A stretch of 64,000 bases of DNA, taken from contig NZ_QGTX01000001.1 of NCBI RefSeq assembly GCF_003182485.1, positions 744,001-808,000 of the forward strand, written 5' to 3'. Source of the DNA: Geodermatophilus normandii (GTDB lineage Bacteria > Actinomycetota > Actinomycetes > Mycobacteriales > Geodermatophilaceae). The position numbers and the translations under genes are program-made. Below the pieces are notes generated by a model. It saw only the letters and a list, made by a program, of their open reading frames with translations, ran no database searches and had not been told where the DNA came from. The first letter of the stretch is position 1. Each line of letters starts with the position of its first letter. Positions 60,817 through 64,000 of this stretch are shown here, one piece after another.

Positions 60817-61757
60817 GCGCCGGCACGCCCGGGGGCGCCCCCGCGGACGAGCGGCCCGACGCCACCAGCGTCCTGCTGCCCGGGCCCTGGATCCACCGCG
60901 ACGCCTCGGCCAACGGTGTCCGGCTGCACCTGGCCGAGGCCGGGGAGGGCCCGCTGGTCCTCCTGCTGCACGGGTTCCCGCAGTTCTGGTGGACCTGGCG
61001 GGCACAGCTGCCCGTCCTCGCCGCGGCCGGGTTCCGGGCGGTCGCGCCCGACCTGCGCGGCTACGGCGCCAGCGACAAGCCGCCGCGCGGCTACGACCTG
61101 CCGACGGCGGCCAGCGACGTCGCCGCGCTCGTCCGCGCCCTCGGCGAGCGCGACGCCGTCGTGGTCGGGCACGACTGGGGCGGGCTGGTCGCCTGGACGA
61201 TGGCCGCGCTGCACCCGCGGGTCGTGCGCCGGCTGGTCGTCGTCTCGATGGCCCACCCGCGCCTGCTCCGGGGCGGCCTGCGCGACGCCGCGCAGCGCAG
61301 GGCGCTGCGCCACGTCCTGGGCTTCCAGGTGCCCCGGCTGCCCGAGCGGCGGCTGACCCGCACCGACGACGACCCGGTGGCCGAGTTCCTGCGCAACTGG
61401 GCCGGGCCGGCCTGGACGCAGACCGCCGACTTCGCCGAGGCGGTCGAGCGCTACCGGTCGGCCGCGCGGATCCCCCAGGCGGCCTACGGGTCGATGGAGT
61501 ACTTCCGCTGGGCCGGGCGCTCGCAGCTGCGGCCCGACGGGCTGCGCTACGCCCGCCGGATGGCCGCCCCGGTCACCGCACCGACCCTCCAGCTGCACGG
61601 CGGCGCCGACCCGCTGGTGCTGCCGCGCACCGCCCGGGGCTCGGGCCGCTACGTGGCCGGCGCCTACGAGTGGCGCGAGCTCCCCGGCATCGGCCACTTC
61701 CCGCCCGAGGAGGCCGCGGCCGAGCTCGGCGCCGCCATCGCCGACATGGCCCGCTGA
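60813..61757 (+). CDS. Alpha/beta hydrolase, epoxide-hydrolase type
   Basis: A 314-residue alpha/beta-fold enzyme. Oxyanion HGFPQFWWTWR, nucleophile elbow VVVGHDWGG (Asp nucleophile, as in epoxide hydrolases and dehalogenases), acid GGADPLV and His GIGHFPPEE are present. The cap has the conserved tyrosine-containing ERYRSAARIPQAAYGSMEYF. No ATG, GTG or TTG lies in frame between the previous gene and the elbow; CTG 60813, overlapping the previous stop (CTGA), is the best start. N-terminal PGPWIHRDASANGVRLHLAE is the usual family opening. Confidence 0.85.
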   Translation: MSAGTPGGAPADERPDATSVLLPGPWIHRDASANGVRLHLAEAGEGPLVLLLHGFPQFWWTWRAQLPVLAAAGFRAVAPDLRGYGASDKPPRGYDLPTAASDVAALVRALGERDAVVVGHDWGGLVAWTMAALHPRVVRRLVVVSMAHPRLLRGGLRDAAQRRALRHVLGFQVPRLPERRLTRTDDDPVAEFLRNWAGPAWTQTADFAEAVERYRSAARIPQAAYGSMEYFRWAGRSQLRPDGLRYARRMAAPVTAPTLQLHGGADPLVLPRTARGSGRYVAGAYEWRELPGIGHFPPEEAAAELGAAIADMAR

Positions 61758-61792
61758 GAGGAGGCCCCCGCAGGGGTCCGGTGGCGGTGTGG

Positions 61793-61843
61793 CCACCCTT
61801 CAGGGGCCCGCGCCGAGCGTGCGAGGTGCGGGGGGAAGGGTGG
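61793..61843. terminator. Weak inverted repeat between convergent genes
   Basis: ccacccttc (61793-61801) and gaagggtgg (61835-61843) form a 9-bp dyad with a 33-base loop between the hydrolase (ends 61757) and marP (ends 61849). The long loop makes it a weak candidate for a bidirectional terminator. Confidence 0.35.
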
Positions 61844-61848
61844 TCCTT

Positions 61849-63030
61849 TCACTCGCAGGGGCCGGTGTCGACCTCGGCGGTCGCGGTGGCGCCGGCGCGG
61901 GCGGCCGGGGCGACCTGCTGGGCGGTGAGCGCGTAGCCGGTGGACGGGTCGTCGATCGCCGAGGCGAAGACCACGCCGAGGACCTGGCCGGCCGGGTCGA
62001 ACAGCGGCCCGCCGGAGTTGCCGGCGCGCACCTCGCCGAACAGCGCGTAGACGTCGCGCTGCACCGTGCGGGTGTCGCGGAAGTCCGGTCCGCTGATCGG
62101 GCCCTGGTCGCGGACGCGGGCCGGGCCGATGAACAGCGCCCCGCCCCCGGGGTAGCCCATGATGATCGCGTCGTCGCCGGTGTCGGAGACCTCCGGGGCG
62201 AAGGCCAGCGCCACCTGCGGCAGGCCGGGCACCGCGAGCACCGCGATGTCGACCTCCTCGTCGACGTAGACCGTCGTCGCCTCGTACTCCCCGCCCTCGG
62301 CCTCGACCACGGGGTCGTCGACCCCGGCGAGGACGTGCGCGTTGGTCATCACCCGGCCGGGCGCGTAGACGAAGCCGGACCCGTCGATCTGCCGCGAGCA
62401 CGACGGCGCGATGCCGCTGATCTTGACCACCGAGCCCTGCACCTGACCGACGACGGGGCTGCCCGCCAGCGCCGCGTCCGGTGCCTCGACCTCGCGGGCC
62501 TGGGTGGGGGTCAGCGGATCGAGGACGTCGGGCAGCCCGCGCCGGTCGATCGCCTCGCGCAGGGAGTCGTAGACCGCGCGGACGCTGTCGGGCACGGCCC
62601 GGTCGACCGCCTGCACCAGCGCCGACTTGCGCACCTGACCGGCCAGCCCGGGGAACGGGGCGCTGGCCAGCGGGGTGGCCACCATCCACGCCACCAGCAG
62701 CACCGCCACCGCCGACACCACCGCGCCGGCCACCGAGTCGAGCACCTCGGCCGGCTCCCAGGTGACCCGCCGGCGCACCGCCCGCCCGATCGCGCCGGCC
62801 AGCACCTGGCCGAGCAGCGCCCCCGCCAGGACGACGACGAGCGCGGCGAACACGCGGGTCACCGGCGACCCGTCGAGCCGGTCGGCGACCGGCCCGGACA
62901 GCTGGGCCCCGAGGACGGCGCCGCCGAGGAAGCCGAGGAAGGAGGTGGCCGACACCACCAGACCCTGGCGGAAGCCGGAGAAGGCGAAGCCGAGGGCGAG
63001 GGCGATGAGGGCGAGGTCGACCAGTGACAT
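61849..63030 (-). CDS. marP: MarP-type periplasmic serine protease with membrane domain
   Basis: A 393-residue protein: four membrane helices of a CvpA-like domain (about 1-170) and a chymotrypsin-like protease. The catalytic triad is visible: His in MTNAHVLAG near 230, Asp in VDIAVLAV near 260 and Ser in RAGNSGGPLFD near 341. SCSRQIDGSGFVYAPG opens the protease domain, with the cysteine(s) that form a regulatory disulfide in mycobacterial MarP. MarP is needed for acid resistance in M. tuberculosis. It overlaps no neighbour. Confidence 0.88.
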   Translation of the reverse strand: MSLVDLALIALALGFAFSGFRQGLVVSATSFLGFLGGAVLGAQLSGPVADRLDGSPVTRVFAALVVVLAGALLGQVLAGAIGRAVRRRVTWEPAEVLDSVAGAVVSAVAVLLVAWMVATPLASAPFPGLAGQVRKSALVQAVDRAVPDSVRAVYDSLREAIDRRGLPDVLDPLTPTQAREVEAPDAALAGSPVVGQVQGSVVKISGIAPSCSRQIDGSGFVYAPGRVMTNAHVLAGVDDPVVEAEGGEYEATTVYVDEEVDIAVLAVPGLPQVALAFAPEVSDTGDDAIIMGYPGGGALFIGPARVRDQGPISGPDFRDTRTVQRDVYALFGEVRAGNSGGPLFDPAGQVLGVVFASAIDDPSTGYALTAQQVAPAARAGATATAEVDTGPCE

Positions 63031-63033
63031 GGG

Positions 63034-63489
63034 TCAGCCGCGCACCGTCATGACGCCGGTCTGGCCGAGCTGGACGTGGAAGCTGCACTCGAAGGGGTGC
63101 TCGCCCGGCGCGGTGACCTCGAACTCGATGGTCTCGGTGTCCCCCGCAGCGAGCAGCGGGATCTCCTCGGGGATCTCCTCGACGCCGGCGCCGGGCGTGA
63201 AGCGGAAGTTGTGCGTGGCCTGCGTGGCGGTGCTCTGCACGGTCAGCCGCACCCGGCCGGGCGCCACGGTGAAGGTGTCGGGCACGAACACGTAGTCGTC
63301 CGGGGTCTGGATGGTGACCTCCTGGACGCCGTCCTCCCCCGTGGTCACCGTGCCCAGCGACGCGTCACTGCTGGACGGGGCCGCCCCCGGGTCGGCGCCG
63401 TCGCCGGAGCCGCAGCCGGCCAGCACACCGGCGGCCAGCACCGCACCGGCCAGCGCCGCCGGGAGGCGGCGCGTCCAGATTCCGCTCAT
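63034..63489 (-). CDS. Cupredoxin-like lipoprotein with type 1 copper ligands
   Basis: A 151-residue lipoprotein: signal peptide and lipobox LAGC (23-26), a Gly/Asp/Ser linker, then a cupredoxin barrel. The type 1 copper ligands are visible as His in ATHNF and the Cys, His and Met in PFECSFHVQLGQTGVM. It is probably an exported electron carrier or copper protein. ATG 63489 overlaps the Nudix stop by ATGA, so the Nudix-cupredoxin pair is co-translated; the next gene downstream is marP. Confidence 0.83.
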   Translation of the reverse strand: MSGIWTRRLPAALAGAVLAAGVLAGCGSGDGADPGAAPSSSDASLGTVTTGEDGVQEVTIQTPDDYVFVPDTFTVAPGRVRLTVQSTATQATHNFRFTPGAGVEEIPEEIPLLAAGDTETIEFEVTAPGEHPFECSFHVQLGQTGVMTVRG

Positions 63490-64000
63490 CGGCGCGGAAC
63501 CGTACGCGCCGCGGGGTCCCCGGGCCCGCCGTCGGCCACCGTCGGCGCGGCGGCGTCCTCCGCGCCGCCCTCCCCGAGCGACCCGGGCGCGGTCGCGGGG
63601 CGGCCGCCCGCCGCCTCCAGCGGGCGGACGTCGCGCTCGTCCCACGGCCGCGCCAGGCCGGCGGCCTCGAGGACCGCGTCGAGCAGGCCCGCGGTGAAGC
63701 CCCACACGACCATCCCGGCGACGCCGAAGGCCGGCCCGACGTAGCCCATCGGGTGGCGCACCCGGAACCGGTTCGCCGGGTCGGCGAGCTCGTCCAGCGG
63801 CACGCGAGCCACCCGGGCCACCTCCAGCGGGTCGCCGACGGCGACGTCGCGCGGGTCCTCCCACCAGGCGACGACCGGGACGACGAGGTTGTCCGAGGGT
63901 CCGAGGAACAGCTCCGGCAGCGTGGCGAGCGCCCGGACGCCGTCGGGGTCGACGCCGGCCTCCTCCTGGGCCTCCCGGAGCGCGGTGCCCACGGGGTAGT
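63486..64000 (-). CDS. CoA pyrophosphatase, Nudix family (5' part missing)
   Basis: The gene runs off the right edge of the window, and 171 codons remain. The Nudix box is visible as GTALREAQEEAGVDP near the edge, with REAQEEAG as the catalytic core, followed by LPELFLGPSDNLVVPVVAWW, the CoA-specific-type segment, and FRVRHPMGYVGPAFGVAG. Nudix CoA pyrophosphatases hydrolyse CoA to 4'-phosphopantetheine and 3',5'-ADP. The C-terminal tail is rich in Gly/Ala/Pro. The stop overlaps the cupredoxin start. Confidence 0.85.
   Translation of the reverse strand, partial: YPVGTALREAQEEAGVDPDGVRALATLPELFLGPSDNLVVPVVAWWEDPRDVAVGDPLEVARVARVPLDELADPANRFRVRHPMGYVGPAFGVAGMVVWGFTAGLLDAVLEAAGLARPWDERDVRPLEAAGGRPATAPGSLGEGGAEDAAAPTVADGGPGDPAARTVPRR

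Overview
The window is very GC-rich (third codon positions almost always G or C), uses many GTG starts, and has genes joined by four-base GTGA/ATGA overlaps. Gene content (tandem dynamin-like GTPases, MarP-type protease, class F sortase, DUF222/HNH protein, DDN-type oxidoreductase, fused CobIJ, ANTAR regulator) points to a high-GC actinobacterium. The Geodermatophilaceae (Blastococcus, Geodermatophilus, Modestobacter) are my best guess; this is inference, since no rRNA gene is present. No tRNA, rRNA, CRISPR array, insertion sequence or prophage was seen, and no stretch over 300 bases lacks a gene.

The dominant theme is adenosylcobalamin (B12) synthesis, spread over 1-51 kb in several transcription units: cobU(partial)-cobS (1-1130), cobN (1565-5179), cobG (11688-12845), cobH-cobIJ (14044-16154), cobK (24988-25716), cbiD (25743-26825), def-cobL-cobM (26822-29465, minus), a frameshifted cobD (29497-30467), cobQ (33805-35322), and a long operon from 41064 to 51185. 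That operon is headed by a cobalamin riboswitch (about 40905-41020) and carries chlID-cobO-cobB-cbiMNQO-cobE-cobC-cobA/cysG-SGNH hydrolase. The gene set is a hybrid: the oxygen-dependent early enzyme CobG and the late-insertion chelatase CobN/ChlID are combined with CbiD and CobE, while CobF is not seen. CbiMNQO would import the cobalt.

Between the B12 blocks lie ordinary chromosomal genes: a TetR/hemerythrin pair with a good operator (5.6-7.1 kb), an ABC exporter, GlgC, an MFS transporter, an HNH protein, a minus-strand run of dynamin-like GTPases, HAD, VOC, LysE and FBP-domain genes (19.2-25 kb), a MocR regulator, and a tight four-gene operon of two paralogous membrane proteins, a winged-helix regulator and an AbrB-type membrane protein preceded by a perfect inverted repeat (38.5-40.9 kb).

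The right end (51-64 kb) has a class F sortase next to a likely sorted surface protein, a YgiD-type dioxygenase, soxR with a canonical SoxR box facing an SDR gene, a QueA-like gene, hflX, a FhuF-like protein, acetyl-CoA synthetase, a holin-superfamily membrane protein, an epoxide-hydrolase-like enzyme, MarP, a cupredoxin lipoprotein and a truncated Nudix gene. Notable oddities are the one-base frameshift in cobD, two genes with no ATG/GTG/TTG start and a CTGA overlap instead, a 24-bp perfect inverted repeat between cobO and cobB, and in-frame tandem repeats in cobL and chlID.
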